A DNA stretch of 64,000 nucleotides from Calothrix sp. NIES-4101 (GCA_004296455.1 AP018280.1:7056794-7120793); one strand, 5' to 3'; positions 1-9,586 are shown, counted from the first letter of the stretch. Numbers and translations: made by a program. The notes: generated by a model not told the origin, from the sequence alone.

Positions 1-2
1 CG

Positions 3-155
3 ACTATTGGCGTGATTTTTGTATCAGCAGTAATCTGTGCCCAGCTATTTCCAGTACATAAGCAAAATAGCAGCAAGCATAGTACAGCTAGTTTACAGAA
101 TTTTTGGGCGATCGCTTGGGTGGCTTTCACCGAGTTTATGGCTCCAATCAGGTAA
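3..155 (+). CDS. C-terminal fragment of an unidentified (possibly membrane) protein
   Basis: An open frame enters from the left edge and ends at TAA 153-155, giving about 50 residues. The first 15 visible residues are hydrophobic (Ile, Val, Phe, Ala), followed by a polar stretch and a second hydrophobic segment near the end, as in the tail of a transporter or other membrane protein. There is no start codon in the window and no recognisable motif, so no function is assigned. The frame could also be chance. Confidence 0.35.
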   Translation, partial: TIGVIFVSAVICAQLFPVHKQNSSKHSTASLQNFWAIAWVAFTEFMAPIR

Positions 156-251
156 CTGTATCTATTTTACTCGGAGTTGAAAATAGTGCAGAATTACGCG
201 ATCGCAATGACAATAGAGTTATAGATACTGAGTTAATTAGTGCCATTCATC

Positions 252-1019
252 CTAACGTGCAGTATAGCCGCCATCAATGACTAATTCTGCTCCGGTGACA
301 AATTTCGATTCCTCAGAAGCTAAGTACAAAATTCCGTAAGCAATATCGTCTGGTTCACCCATATGCCCCAGAGGATGTAAGTAGTCCAGAAATTTCCGTC
401 CCTTCTCCACATATTCTTTGCCACCGAAATGCTCTTCTACCATTGGTGTCATAATAAAACCGGGATGGACGGAGTTGACGCGAATATTATTAGATGCATA
501 CAGCAAAGCATCGGTTTTACTCATTAAACGTACTGCACCTTTTGATGCATGATAAGCGGGAACACTGGTAGAACCAACCAATCCATATACAGCAGATATG
601 TTGATAATACTGCCACTTCCAACATCCAACATAAAAGGAATCGCGTGTTTGGTACAGAAAAAGACTCCATTGACATTGACTGTCATGACAGCATTCCATT
701 CTTCCTGGGTGATTTTATGAGTCGGTTTATTAATACCTGAAATTCCGGCATTATTCACCAAAACATCTATCTTTCCCCACTTGCGGTAGATATCTGCGAA
801 TACACGCTCTACCTCAGATTCAATCCCAACATCTAATTTCCAGTATTCTGCCTCTCCATTGCTGTTTTGAATTTCTTCTATTAGTGCCTTACTTTCCTCG
901 GCACGAATATCAGTGACTGCAATTTTTGCGCCTTCTTTCGCTAGCATCAAACTTGCAGCTTTACCAATACCCAAAGCTGCACCTGTAACTATTACAACTT
1001 TGTCCTTGACTCTATTCAT
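252..1019 (-). CDS. SDR family NAD(P)-dependent oxidoreductase
   Basis: Classical short-chain dehydrogenase/reductase of 255 aa, the usual family length, probably a soluble Rossmann-fold enzyme that oxidises or reduces an alcohol/ketone. The dinucleotide-binding TGAALGIG lies at residues 12-19, the NNAG motif at 89-92, the catalytic Ser at about 142 and the YHASK active site at 156-160. The Asp near residue 37 after the second beta strand suggests NAD(H) rather than NADP(H) preference. The C-terminal VIDGGYTAR is typical of glucose/cyclopentanol/3-oxoacyl dehydrogenase-type SDRs. Substrate cannot be read from sequence. It is a single gene with no operon partner; the next gene lies over 500 bp upstream. 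Confidence 0.93.
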   Translation of the reverse strand: MNRVKDKVVIVTGAALGIGKAASLMLAKEGAKIAVTDIRAEESKALIEEIQNSNGEAEYWKLDVGIESEVERVFADIYRKWGKIDVLVNNAGISGINKPTHKITQEEWNAVMTVNVNGVFFCTKHAIPFMLDVGSGSIINISAVYGLVGSTSVPAYHASKGAVRLMSKTDALLYASNNIRVNSVHPGFIMTPMVEEHFGGKEYVEKGRKFLDYLHPLGHMGEPDDIAYGILYLASEESKFVTGAELVIDGGYTAR

Positions 1020-1550
1020 ATTCCCCTCTTAGATATGTGTCGGAATCTCGATCAAATCAGCTAAAAAACAAACAAGCTGTTCTCGAATCAGGGAACTGGT
1101 AATTCCAAAAATATCCAATTTAGTAGCTTTGGAGGCATGTTTGATCTAAATTTGCTCTAAATATATTTAGCATATTTATCTCCCACCAAACATACTCACT
1201 ATTGGATAAGTTATTTTTTGGAAGCCCCTCAGGAAAAGGGAAAAGCTTAAAAACAAGATTTACTATCGAACGCTTTCTCTGACTACAACAAATATGTTCA
1301 CAAAGACATAAATTAGTTGTATTTTTTGACATGAATGTAGATGAGCGATCGACAAATTTTTAAGCATTATTTACATGCTTTAATTTGATTGTTAATCCGT
1401 GTATTTATAAATCATCCTATATCAAAATATTAATATTGACACTTATTTTTTCTAACATATTTGTTTTTCAGAAAAAGTAAATTTAGTTACTAATAGAATC
1501 ATGTCAGTAACTGGAATGAATATATAAAAACAAACTAAAAAGTAAATCTG
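1020..1550. other. intergenic region, no gene recognised
   Basis: About 530 bp of AT-rich sequence between two minus-strand genes. It must contain the promoter of the SDR gene and the 3' end of the SGNH hydrolase transcript. A 70-codon minus-strand open frame at 1120-1332 shows no family features and is not called. I see no RNA gene, terminator or repeat. Confidence 0.5.
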
Positions 1551-2582
1551 TTAATTTTTAACAGTTTTTGTCCGAGATACAGTAATTTTCGACTCAATCT
1601 GATGGATAGCGGCTTGCCAAACTTCATAACCATTGAGACTCAGATGCAATCCATCGGTGGTTAAATCGGGACGTAAATTACCTTGAAAATCTGTAAACCA
1701 ATTATGGATATTTAAATAATTTGCACCTTCTTCCTTAGAAATTGTTGCCAACTTTTGGTTAATTTTGCGGATACGATTATTAGAAATTGTCGGTAAACGA
1801 GTTGGCAAAATTGATTGAACGATGATTTGAGTCAAGGGATGTTCTTCGCGCAAACGGCGAATAATCTTACGATGATTGCGTAAAATAACTTCATCAGCAG
1901 CACCTTTTCGCAAATCGTTAATGCCAGCCATCACATAGATAACATCAGGTCTTGTCTTAGAAAACATTGATACTCTTTTAAGTACACCTGTTGAAGTATC
2001 CCCAGAAATACCCTGATTTAACCATAACTTGCCAGAGGGTAACTTATCCTTGGGAAACCACATACTCAGAGAATCACCCACCATAATACTAAGACGATTT
2101 TTCCCTTGACCATCGCCCATTGCCCGCGCTTCTAAAGCTAATAAACCTTTCCAATCTTCGTAAGTCAGTTTGCTTTTACTAGCGGCGATTTGCTCGCGCA
2201 TTGCCTCGCTTCCTAGGCGTGTATAAATCTGTCCCAAGCGCAGGGCTGCTAGTCTTTGGTAATAAAGTTGCTTTCCTGATAAGGGTTGATAGCTACTGTC
2301 TGACTGGATATTTAAATAAGTTGTCGGTGTTACAGATGTAGCTGGTGTTTGTGCTTGGTTACTAAATTCCGGTGGAGTGCTTTCCGGTGAAATTGGGGAA
2401 GCCAGAGAACTATTACTATCGCTAAATTCTGCCCGTAATTGTTGTGCTGGCGATTCGACTTTGACATTCCACGGCACAGGAGAATTTTCGGCGGGAACAA
2501 TCGACAATTTTGGTAAAGCCGATGTTGGTACTGCCAATCCTGTCAACACACCAGCTGCCAACAGATAAACATCCTTCATCAC
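1551..2582 (-). CDS. exported SGNH/GDSL-family hydrolase
   Basis: 343-aa protein of the SGNH hydrolase superfamily (esterases, lipases, acyl- or acetyl-hydrolases). An N-terminal hydrophobic signal-like segment at residues 5-20 is followed by a Ser/Pro/Thr-rich linker to about 100. The hydrolase domain begins near 160. Block I GDSLSMW carries the nucleophile Ser171, block II has Gly near 192, block III GIND has Asn222, and block V DGLH gives Asp310 and His313, so the full catalytic set is present. The Pro/Ser-rich linker suggests a periplasmic enzyme tethered to the membrane or wall, perhaps acting on polysaccharide esters; that role is inference. The substrate is unknown. Confidence 0.88.
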   Translation of the reverse strand: MMKDVYLLAAGVLTGLAVPTSALPKLSIVPAENSPVPWNVKVESPAQQLRAEFSDSNSSLASPISPESTPPEFSNQAQTPATSVTPTTYLNIQSDSSYQPLSGKQLYYQRLAALRLGQIYTRLGSEAMREQIAASKSKLTYEDWKGLLALEARAMGDGQGKNRLSIMVGDSLSMWFPKDKLPSGKLWLNQGISGDTSTGVLKRVSMFSKTRPDVIYVMAGINDLRKGAADEVILRNHRKIIRRLREEHPLTQIIVQSILPTRLPTISNNRIRKINQKLATISKEEGANYLNIHNWFTDFQGNLRPDLTTDGLHLSLNGYEVWQAAIHQIESKITVSRTKTVKN

Positions 2583-2714
2583 TTTACCTCTCCTTAAAAA
2601 TCATATTATTTCCTAAACTCAGTCGCGATCGCCTGTTTTCAGGACATTTCTGCTACTACTCAATTACTTATTTACATTAGCCTTGTCCGTAAAACTTGCC
2701 AAATCGGCCATAGT

Positions 2715-3197
2715 TCACGAATACTTCACAAAACCCTTGACATTGTCAATAGTTTGTGTAATTAAATGCCAAGCATCATCGGATAATGCGGATTTAATCA
2801 AGATTAACACTTTACACCACTCAAGGAAATCATCATCGGAAAAAGTTTTCTGTATCTGTTCGATGTAAAAATTTTGCCACCATTCTGGCGCATATTTACT
2901 GTTCCAACGTCGTCGCCAACGCCTGCGCCAACGCCAAAAAACCTGGGAGAATTGCGTACCTGTGGATGGTGGAGGTGGAAAATCGGCATAGCTGACAAAA
3001 CGGCTAACATTCGTCGCATGGATGTATACCATGTAACTGTAGCAATCGATGCGTTCAATTTGGTCGATTTCAATGCCAAACATGATTGCCACTGCTTCTT
3101 CAGTTACGAATCGTGCCAATGGATGCAAAAACGGCGATTTATAATTTATTTTTGATGCACGAATTGAGGGTGCTTTCACCCCGGTTGTTAATAGCAT
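2715..3197 (-). CDS. hypothetical protein with a Trp/Arg-rich segment
   Basis: 160-aa protein that I do not recognise. The N-terminal half looks like a compact domain with mixed charge. Residues about 88-100 form a run built almost only of Trp and Arg, followed by a Trp-rich patch and an acidic, helical C-terminal third. There is no signal peptide or transmembrane helix. The Trp/Arg run comes from near-repeats of CGTCGC/GCCAACG-type codons and may have expanded by slippage. Overlapping frames on both strands are shadows. It is a single gene with a promoter in the 790-bp spacer upstream. Confidence 0.65.
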   Translation of the reverse strand: MLLTTGVKAPSIRASKINYKSPFLHPLARFVTEEAVAIMFGIEIDQIERIDCYSYMVYIHATNVSRFVSYADFPPPPSTGTQFSQVFWRWRRRWRRRWNSKYAPEWWQNFYIEQIQKTFSDDDFLEWCKVLILIKSALSDDAWHLITQTIDNVKGFVKYS

Positions 3198-3988
3198 GGT
3201 AGATGATTCCCTGTTCTCGAGGGAATTGCAGCAATATTTGCAAAAAAAATCTGACCAGTCAGCACCTATCTGCTTGTTGAAAGCAGGTGCGAGTCAAAAT
3301 AAAAACAGTCCTTAGAGAACTTATTTTTTTTGGAGATTAAATTATTAAACGACAAAAACGATCGCTTGCCAAGCAGATGAGCAAAATAATTGTAAATTCG
3401 TGATATTCCGCAATAAATTGCGTTTATTTGGCTTGAATCTCTGCTAATTTCACGAAGTATTTGTCAAAATCCAAAAAAAATGAACATACAACTTGACATC
3501 AATTGCAATGTGACATTGACTACAATCATTGAGCAAAAGTCAGAAGGCGTTGAATGTAATTTTTTGTACATTTATTTTCGTATTTACTCTTGCTATCTGA
3601 GTACAAATGGTAGTCAAGTTTAGGATTATGTAGGATAAAAATAATACTGTTGTTCAGTGATATTTAGTAATATTCATACTGCATGAGTTTGCAGCTATGA
3701 GCCAAATAACTGGAGTCATAATTTTGGACGTAGTTAAAGTTAAAATCCCGTTTCATTACCGCTTGTAGGACTATGCGATCGCATCTCAAAGTTATGTGTG
3801 AAAATGAAAAAATGGAGGTTAGTGGACTCGTAACTTACTTCTGCGAAGCAGTACCTCTAACATCCTGATTCAGCAGGCGCTCTACCAACTGAGCTAAACC
3901 CCCACAATAACTACTAATTCGTAATTTATAATTTTTTATGTAGGATATTAGCTGAATATTATTCGATTGCGGAAGAGGTATAACAAAC
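3198..3988. other. intergenic region holding a broken tRNA-Ala
   Basis: A 790-bp spacer between two divergent genes. It contains HIP1 sites, a short hairpin around 3270-3290 (TGCTTGTTGAAAGCA), and the tRNA-Ala remnant annotated separately at 3813-3903. No open frame in it looks like a gene. Promoters for trhO (+) and the hypothetical gene at 2715-3197 (-) must lie here. Confidence 0.5.
3813..3903 (-). pseudogene. tRNA-Ala-like pseudogene, interrupted
   Basis: Read on the minus strand, the first 32 bases match a bacterial tRNA-Ala: acceptor strand GGGGGTT, the D-arm GCTC-AGTTGGTA-GAGC, and the start of the anticodon stem. The 3' end (CCACTAACCTCCA) restores a 7-bp acceptor stem with the G3:U70 wobble that marks alanine tRNAs, followed by a T run. 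The middle is damaged. The anticodon arm is 3 nt short (CCTG-CTGAAT-CAGG, no TGC anticodon), and about 20 nt with the palindrome CTGCTTCGCAG sit inside the T-arm/T-loop. Total length is 91 nt instead of 76. It is most simply a tRNA-Ala copy broken by a small palindromic repeat. A functional odd tRNA is less likely. Confidence 0.7.
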
Positions 3989-4879
3989 ATGGCTCTGGTA
4001 GTCGCTGCATTTTATAAATTTACTCAACTGCCAGATTTTAGGGAGATACAGAACCCATTACTGTTGTTTTGTCTGACTCAAGAGATTAAAGGCACGATTT
4101 TACTGGCAGAAGAAGGAATTAATGGGACTATCGCCGGTTCGCGTGCTGGTATCGACGCAGTGTTAGCTTATTTACGTTCCGATTCTCGTTTAGTGGATTT
4201 AGAACACAAAGAATCATCCTCCGAGTCAGCACCCTTTGAGCGGATGAAGGTGCGCTTAAAAAAGGAAATTGTCACTTTGGGTATACCAGAAGTTAGTCCG
4301 ACACAACAGGTGGGAACCTACGTTAGCCCCCAAGATTGGAATGCGATCGCATCTGACCCTGATGTTATCATTATTGATACTCGCAATGATTATGAAGTCA
4401 AAATCGGTACCTTCAAGAATGCAGTAAATCCAGCAACCCATTCTTTCCGTGAATTCCCCGAATACGTACAGCAAAATCTTGATCCCCAAAAGCATAAAAA
4501 AATCGCCATGTTTTGTACTGGGGGTATTCGCTGCGAAAAGGCTTCTGCTTACATGCTTTCCCAAGGCTTTCAAGAGGTGTACCATCTTCAAGGCGGGATT
4601 CTCAAATATTTAGAAGAAGTACCCAAAGAAAATAGTATTTGGGAAGGTGAATGTTTTGTCTTTGATGAACGTATAGCTGTGAAACATGGTTTGGCAGCAG
4701 GAACCTATGATATGTGTGTAGGTTGCGGGCATCCAATTAATCAGGAAGATAAACTTTCCCCCCATTACGAAGAAGGAATTTACTGTCCATATTGTCATGA
4801 AACTTTAACGGCAGATAAGCGCATCAGGTTAGAGGAGAAAAAGAGACAATGCCAGTTAAAAGCACAACGGGATGCTTAA
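3989..4879 (+). CDS. trhO: tRNA uridine(34) hydroxylase TrhO (rhodanese family)
   Basis: 296-aa member of the YceA/TrhO family, which hydroxylates the wobble uridine of tRNA to 5-hydroxyuridine. The N-terminal acylphosphatase-like domain (residues 1-95) is followed by a rhodanese domain (about 115-220). Its active loop [10 protein letters not shown] has the catalytic cysteine at Cys176. A Cys-rich C-terminal tail (CVGCGHP and CPYCHE, about 243-270) resembles a zinc-binding module and is usual in the family. The start ATG follows an AAGAGG-like ribosome site. It is a single gene, divergent from the broken tRNA-Ala; the proximity is probably chance. Confidence 0.93.
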   Translation: MALVVAAFYKFTQLPDFREIQNPLLLFCLTQEIKGTILLAEEGINGTIAGSRAGIDAVLAYLRSDSRLVDLEHKESSSESAPFERMKVRLKKEIVTLGIPEVSPTQQVGTYVSPQDWNAIASDPDVIIIDTRNDYEVKIGTFKNAVNPATHSFREFPEYVQQNLDPQKHKKIAMFCTGGIRCEKASAYMLSQGFQEVYHLQGGILKYLEEVPKENSIWEGECFVFDERIAVKHGLAAGTYDMCVGCGHPINQEDKLSPHYEEGIYCPYCHETLTADKRIRLEEKKRQCQLKAQRDA

Positions 4880-4954
4880 GTTGAGAGAAATACTAGAATT
4901 TGGGGAATGCTAAAAGTAGTTCCCTCTGGCTGGGAAATCTAGCAATCGAAATAT

Positions 4955-5452
4955 ATGCAAAACAGTCGTTTATCTATTGGGTTGACTATTTTTTTTGGTG
5001 TTGCATTTACTTCAATTGGATTAGTCATCGGTTGTGTTGCTGCTCGTGTAGCAGTATTTACATGTACTCGTGATGAAGCAACTCAACATGCAAAAACAGG
5101 AAACTGCCAGTTAGAACAATCAACATTACTGACACCCTGGGCAAAAACCCTAAATAAAGTCGCACTTCAGGATATCCACAAAGCGGAATCTGTAGAAATT
5201 GATGTGGAAAATTACACAGTGCATCTGCGATTGAAAAACAACAAAGGTAAATTGTCACTCTATCAATCACCATATTCCCAAAATTCCCAGCAGTTAGCGA
5301 CAATAATTAACTCTTTCCTCGCTAATACGAAAACTAAATCCTTTAGCTTTCAAGAAGGTGGTGGCATTGGGGAAACCTTAGCACTATTATCTTTTTGTGG
5401 ATTTGGGATAACGCTTACCTACTTCGGGCTTATGGGTTGGAAAGCTTCATGA
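4955..5452 (+). CDS. hypothetical two-helix membrane protein
   Basis: 165-aa protein that I do not recognise. There is one hydrophobic helix at residues 8-32 and a second at about 140-160. Between them lies a roughly 100-residue soluble domain with alternating beta-like stretches (VEIDVENYTVHLRL), probably exposed to the periplasm or lumen. Two Cys in the first loop (near 37 and 50) could form a disulfide. It follows trhO by 75 bp and may be co-transcribed with it. Its last 23 bases overlap the convergent O-methyltransferase gene. Confidence 0.75.
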   Translation: MQNSRLSIGLTIFFGVAFTSIGLVIGCVAARVAVFTCTRDEATQHAKTGNCQLEQSTLLTPWAKTLNKVALQDIHKAESVEIDVENYTVHLRLKNNKGKLSLYQSPYSQNSQQLATIINSFLANTKTKSFSFQEGGGIGETLALLSFCGFGITLTYFGLMGWKAS

Positions 5453-6104
5453 CTAACATCAAACCATCAGCAATCGGAACCAAACTAATATTAACCCGTT
5501 GATCTTGATGTATTTTTGCATTTAATGCCCGAATGTGACGAGTCCGATTATCTTGTGTTTCCTCCGGCTCTGCGACTCTTCCTGACCATAAAACATTATC
5601 GATCGCAATTAAACCACCAGGACGTACCAACTGTAAACAATATTCGTAATAGTCATCATAACCGCTTTTATCCGCATCAATAAAGGCAAAATCAAAGCTT
5701 CCTGCCTCCCCATCAGCAATTAATTTATCCAAGGTTTCCCTAGCAGGAGCAATATATAAATCAATTTTATCGGCGACACCAGCCTCTTCCCAATAGCGAC
5801 GGGCTATTTGCGTGTATTCATCGCTAACATCACAAGCCACTATTTTTCCATCTTCCGGTAGTGCCAATGCCGTGACTAGGGAACTATAGCCAGTAAATAC
5901 CCCTATCTCTAATGTTTTTTTTGCACCAATTAATTGCAGTAACAAACTCATAAATTGTCCTTGCTCAGGAGCAATTTGCATCATTGCCATAGGATGCTGT
6001 GCCGTTTCTTGACGCAGTTTGGTTAATATCTCTGGTTCTCTGACGGAAACAGAGAGAAGATATTCGTGAAGATTTTTTTCAAGTCCAAGGGTTTGCTTTG
6101 TCAT
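5430..6104 (-). CDS. class I SAM-dependent O-methyltransferase
   Basis: 224-aa member of the caffeoyl-CoA/catechol O-methyltransferase family (Methyltransf_3), the usual length. SAM motif I is LEIGVFTGYSS (about residues 61-71), followed by the acidic residue of motif II (ACDVSDEY, about 90). The metal-binding Asp is in FAFIDADKSGYDDYY (about 140) and a second metal site in IDNVLWSGRV (about 167). These enzymes methylate catechol-type hydroxyls using Mg or Ca; the substrate here is unknown. The 3' end overlaps the convergent membrane-protein gene by 23 bp. Confidence 0.92.
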   Translation of the reverse strand: MTKQTLGLEKNLHEYLLSVSVREPEILTKLRQETAQHPMAMMQIAPEQGQFMSLLLQLIGAKKTLEIGVFTGYSSLVTALALPEDGKIVACDVSDEYTQIARRYWEEAGVADKIDLYIAPARETLDKLIADGEAGSFDFAFIDADKSGYDDYYEYCLQLVRPGGLIAIDNVLWSGRVAEPEETQDNRTRHIRALNAKIHQDQRVNISLVPIADGLMLVMKLSNP

Positions 6105-6253
6105 TTTGAATTAGATGTGGGAAAAGATTACACCCAGATACAAACAAGTTTATATCTATTTTTCATCCCCAATTTACAATGCGTAGATTACGGAATCGTG
6201 AGATTAACTAGATATCAGGGAATACTAATTGAAGTTAGTTATGCAATGTGACT

Positions 6254-7966
6254 ATGCGATACTTACTTTATCCGATCGCTTTCTTAATACTTTACACGTC
6301 AATTTCTCAATATCCTAAATACCAAATAGAGTCCCAAGATAATATTCCCCAGTATTTACAAGAAGTATTTGCAGTTGCGATCGCGGAATTTAATGCGATC
6401 GGTTTTCAGCAATGCGGATACTTAGAGGTGACATCAATAGTCAAGAATGAACCCCCTACGCTAGAAATATTTTTGTATAATTATTTACACAATACATATA
6501 TTACTCTTGGTATTCGTTATTCAGCAGAAGCTCATCATTTATTCAAGATTGAATTTTACACATTTTTTGATGATGAAAGTTTGTTGCTGACAACAAATAG
6601 TAAAGCCGATGGCATCCTTGATGAAACTCCTTCCCTAATTATTCGAGATGCTTACATGACAGATATTCCTACACAATGGTATCTGCACCAACATGCTCTC
6701 AAAAAACTAGCGACTTGCAAACAAATATCTCATGTTCCACCAGAGAAGTTTGCCAAGGTATTACAAATGCATGGCAAGAATTATATAGATTTTCTAGTCA
6801 GGACTAAAAAATTACGCCTAATGACAACAGAGAACTCATTTAAATTTAATATCAACACTGCATGGTATTTAGCAAAAAAAATCACAAATGGGGTAATTAA
6901 AACTTCACAATTCCAGAAACAACAGCAAACAGCAAACAGCAAACATGCAAATAATTCAGGCATCAAAATTAAGATTCCTGTAGAGTTAGAAGTTGAAATA
7001 TTTAAACGGATAGAAAAGCAAAATCAGCTAATCTTTGGTAATAATGTTCGTGCTTTATTTCTGTTGTGTAGCTTTAGTTTATTTATCATCTCTTACATCC
7101 AGATACTTGAGGCACATAGTTTAGTAATTTTTGCCCTTGCCATCATGCTACACGAAGTTGGACATGTAATAGCGATGAAATTATGTGGATATCGTGATAC
7201 TTCAATCTTATTTTTACCATTTTTGGGGGCTGTTGCAACTGCAAGAGAAAAATATGATGCAACACTTGCTCAAAGTATATTTGTATTGTTAGCGGGACCT
7301 TTACCAGGGTTAATCCTGGGTATATGCCTAGGTATTACATCTGCAAGTTTTGGTAATCCATTTTTGATTAAAGAAGTCGCTGGGATATTGATTAGTTTAA
7401 ATCTGATTAATTTAATGCCTATTTATCCTCTTGATGGTGGTAAAATTGCCAATTTACTAATTTTTTCTAAGTTTGCTTATAGTGATATTTTATTTAGGTT
7501 ATTAGGTCTATTTGTCTTAGGCTGCTTTGCTGTTATGCAACCCATATTAATAGTATTTGTAATTTTGAATCTTCTCAATTTACCCTATAGCTTTCGACTA
7601 GCGAAAACAAGTTTACAATTAAAACAATTTTTGAATGCAAATTCTCAGACAAGCTCAGATAACTTATTGCATCATATCTTTGAATATGTCAATCAATCTG
7701 CTGATGATAAGTTATTGGCAAATGGGAAAAACTCTTTAGTGAAAAATTTATGGCTACGTTATAATGAATCTCAAAGTCAGCCAATCAAGCAATTTAGCCT
7801 AGCAATTGTTTATTGTATTAGTGTTTTTGGAGGATTAATTGGAGGATTATTGGCACTTTCTCCTAGTCCTGCCAATTATAAATCACGTAATGAGGCACAT
7901 CGTCATGTCGAAGATAAATTACTTATCAATATAGATACAATCAATATAGATACAAAAGAACTTTAA
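6254..7966 (+). CDS. M50 family (site-2 protease-type) membrane metalloprotease
   Basis: Integral membrane zinc protease of about 570 aa. An alternative GTG start lies two codons upstream at 6248; ATG 6254 is preferred. A short N-terminal hydrophobic segment is followed by a soluble region of about 240 residues with no recognised domain. The membrane core follows, with the zinc motif HEVGH (His at about 300 and 304) and the third ligand region YPLDGGK (Asp about 394), both in hydrophobic helices as in S2P enzymes. Another helix sits near the C terminus. S2P proteases cut substrates inside the membrane, often releasing regulators; no substrate is evident nearby. Confidence 0.88.
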   Translation: MRYLLYPIAFLILYTSISQYPKYQIESQDNIPQYLQEVFAVAIAEFNAIGFQQCGYLEVTSIVKNEPPTLEIFLYNYLHNTYITLGIRYSAEAHHLFKIEFYTFFDDESLLLTTNSKADGILDETPSLIIRDAYMTDIPTQWYLHQHALKKLATCKQISHVPPEKFAKVLQMHGKNYIDFLVRTKKLRLMTTENSFKFNINTAWYLAKKITNGVIKTSQFQKQQQTANSKHANNSGIKIKIPVELEVEIFKRIEKQNQLIFGNNVRALFLLCSFSLFIISYIQILEAHSLVIFALAIMLHEVGHVIAMKLCGYRDTSILFLPFLGAVATAREKYDATLAQSIFVLLAGPLPGLILGICLGITSASFGNPFLIKEVAGILISLNLINLMPIYPLDGGKIANLLIFSKFAYSDILFRLLGLFVLGCFAVMQPILIVFVILNLLNLPYSFRLAKTSLQLKQFLNANSQTSSDNLLHHIFEYVNQSADDKLLANGKNSLVKNLWLRYNESQSQPIKQFSLAIVYCISVFGGLIGGLLALSPSPANYKSRNEAHRHVEDKLLINIDTINIDTKEL

Positions 7967-8031
7967 ATTTATAAATAATGTCGGAAAAATGTCAACAAAA
8001 ATAAGTAAAAAAAATCAATTATTAACAATAC

Positions 8032-8056
8032 CCCCAGATTGTGATCAAATCTGGGG
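8032..8056. terminator. hairpin between convergent genes
   Basis: Stem CCCCAGATT/AATCTGGGG with a 7-nt loop. It lies in the 182-bp gap between the M50 protease (+) and the hemerythrin gene (-). On the minus strand it is followed, after a few bases, by a T-rich stretch, so it may terminate both transcripts. Confidence 0.65.
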
Positions 8057-8148
8057 ATATATAAGGCTATACATTCCCATTAATTAAAAGCTAGAACTTA
8101 CTAAATTTAACTTGTAATTAATGACGGAATTATCTACATTGATTCAGC

Positions 8149-9183
8149 TTATTTTGCCATTTTTACCTGTTCTTCACTCTTAGCAGCCTTAAACTTTGTT
8201 GCCATTTGTTCACTTTGTTCAGAACTGAAGTTGTTGCGAATAGTGGCGAACATAGTGCTTTCTTCTTGGCGAATATGATCACCAACTTCATCCATTACCT
8301 TTTTAATTTTGTCTTTGAATACAGGTGAGGATGGGCTGAGAGCCTTAATTTCATCTAACAATACCCGTAACTGTGCTTGTTCGTCATACAACTCTTGGGT
8401 GTTATCTTCACCGTAGTAGGGACGAACGGCAGGGTATACAACTTTCTCTTCCGCAATTGAGTGTACAAGCAAGTCTTTGTAAATTTGACCAAAGTACTCT
8501 TGGATTTTTTGTGAATCGTTGGTAGCTAATAGTTGAGTAAACAAAGTATTTACCTTAGCATGATCCATACGAATTAAATCCTGGATATTCATGTCACTTT
8601 TATCGCTGTTCTGAGTAGTAACACTACCAAAAACACCACTCAAAGCAGCCATAGCATCCTGTACTCTTGCCCAAATACCTTGGTCTGCATCTTGTCCAGT
8701 TAGTTCGCGTACACCCAAAACTTCCAAAATACCTTTAAGCTGTTCTTGATGGGCACGATTTTCAAAGTTGATGGTATTCAAAGGTCCAATTGCCATCATC
8801 ACATCAGCACCGACTTTTTGTGCAGCTTTGTGAATGGTTAAACCAGTCATTACTTGTTGATGCTTTAGCAATTCATGCTGAAATACTTTTTCATACAAGT
8901 TTAACTCTGAACCCTGCATCAAATTTTGCACCGTCTCTACCATTTGAGTAACGGTTTGTTCTGGTTGCGATTGGACTCCATATTGCACAACTACAGTATC
9001 CAAAATGCCCATATTTTTTTGGTCATCTTCAAGCATTTTGCGTAAGCGATCGCTTACTTCAGAATCATTACTTTCGCGCAAAAATAACTGCTCGTTATCA
9101 ATCAGTAATTGTTGAACGGCTTTCATATTTGCCAGTTTCATACCAATAGCAGAGCGCTTAGTATCATCTAATGTAGCTACCAT
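8149..9183 (-). CDS. hemerythrin HHE domain protein
   Basis: 344 aa from the ATG at 9183-9181, chosen because GGAGGAGAACAAAG sits just upstream; the frame stays open for 32 more codons but without a ribosome site. The N-terminal two thirds is helical, with His/Glu residues (FQHELLKHQQ, FENRAHQEQ) that suggest a ferritin-like bundle. The C-terminal third is a hemerythrin-type domain with MDHAKV, LLVHSIAEEKVVYP and VGDHIRQEESTMF, the expected His/Glu diiron ligands. Such proteins sense or store O2, NO or iron. It faces the DUF2231 gene across a 400-bp divergent promoter region. Confidence 0.88.
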   Translation of the reverse strand: MVATLDDTKRSAIGMKLANMKAVQQLLIDNEQLFLRESNDSEVSDRLRKMLEDDQKNMGILDTVVVQYGVQSQPEQTVTQMVETVQNLMQGSELNLYEKVFQHELLKHQQVMTGLTIHKAAQKVGADVMMAIGPLNTINFENRAHQEQLKGILEVLGVRELTGQDADQGIWARVQDAMAALSGVFGSVTTQNSDKSDMNIQDLIRMDHAKVNTLFTQLLATNDSQKIQEYFGQIYKDLLVHSIAEEKVVYPAVRPYYGEDNTQELYDEQAQLRVLLDEIKALSPSSPVFKDKIKKVMDEVGDHIRQEESTMFATIRNNFSSEQSEQMATKFKAAKSEEQVKMAK

Positions 9184-9586
9184 TCTTTGTTCTCCTCCAA
9201 AAAGATTCATATAATCCTCAACATCAGGTTCGCACAGAAGTCTAGAGCATTCCATCTCACTTTTGAACGATTCGCTCACAACTTAGGGTAGAAATAAGGA
9301 TGTCAAATCATGTTGATACTTTTGATAGAGCAAAATTAAAATTTACCTCTACCATTAGATAGATAAAAATTCAATTTTAATTATTAACAATTGACGATAG
9401 AAATTTCGTAATCAAAGTAGAAATTTTCTGAACATTGGCAAAGCAATGATTAGATGAATAGTTATCAATGAAGACTGTCAAAAAAAATCATCTCTAGGGA
9501 ATAATTTTCTGGGGAAGACTCAGATTTTAGTTTTGATAATTTGTAGATAATTTGTATTTTTCTTACAACCAATTACAAAGAAAACT
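9184..9586. promoter_or_regulatory. divergent promoter region, hemerythrin / DUF2231
   Basis: About 400 bp of AT-rich DNA between two divergently read genes. It must hold both promoters. No specific operator was recognised. Confidence 0.4.

Noticed and set aside
1120-1332. 70-codon minus-strand frame
   Set aside because: No family features, no ribosome site, and lies in an ordinary spacer.
6066-6251. 61-codon plus-strand frame before the M50 protease
   Set aside because: Overlaps the start of the O-methyltransferase gene on the other strand and has no recognisable features.
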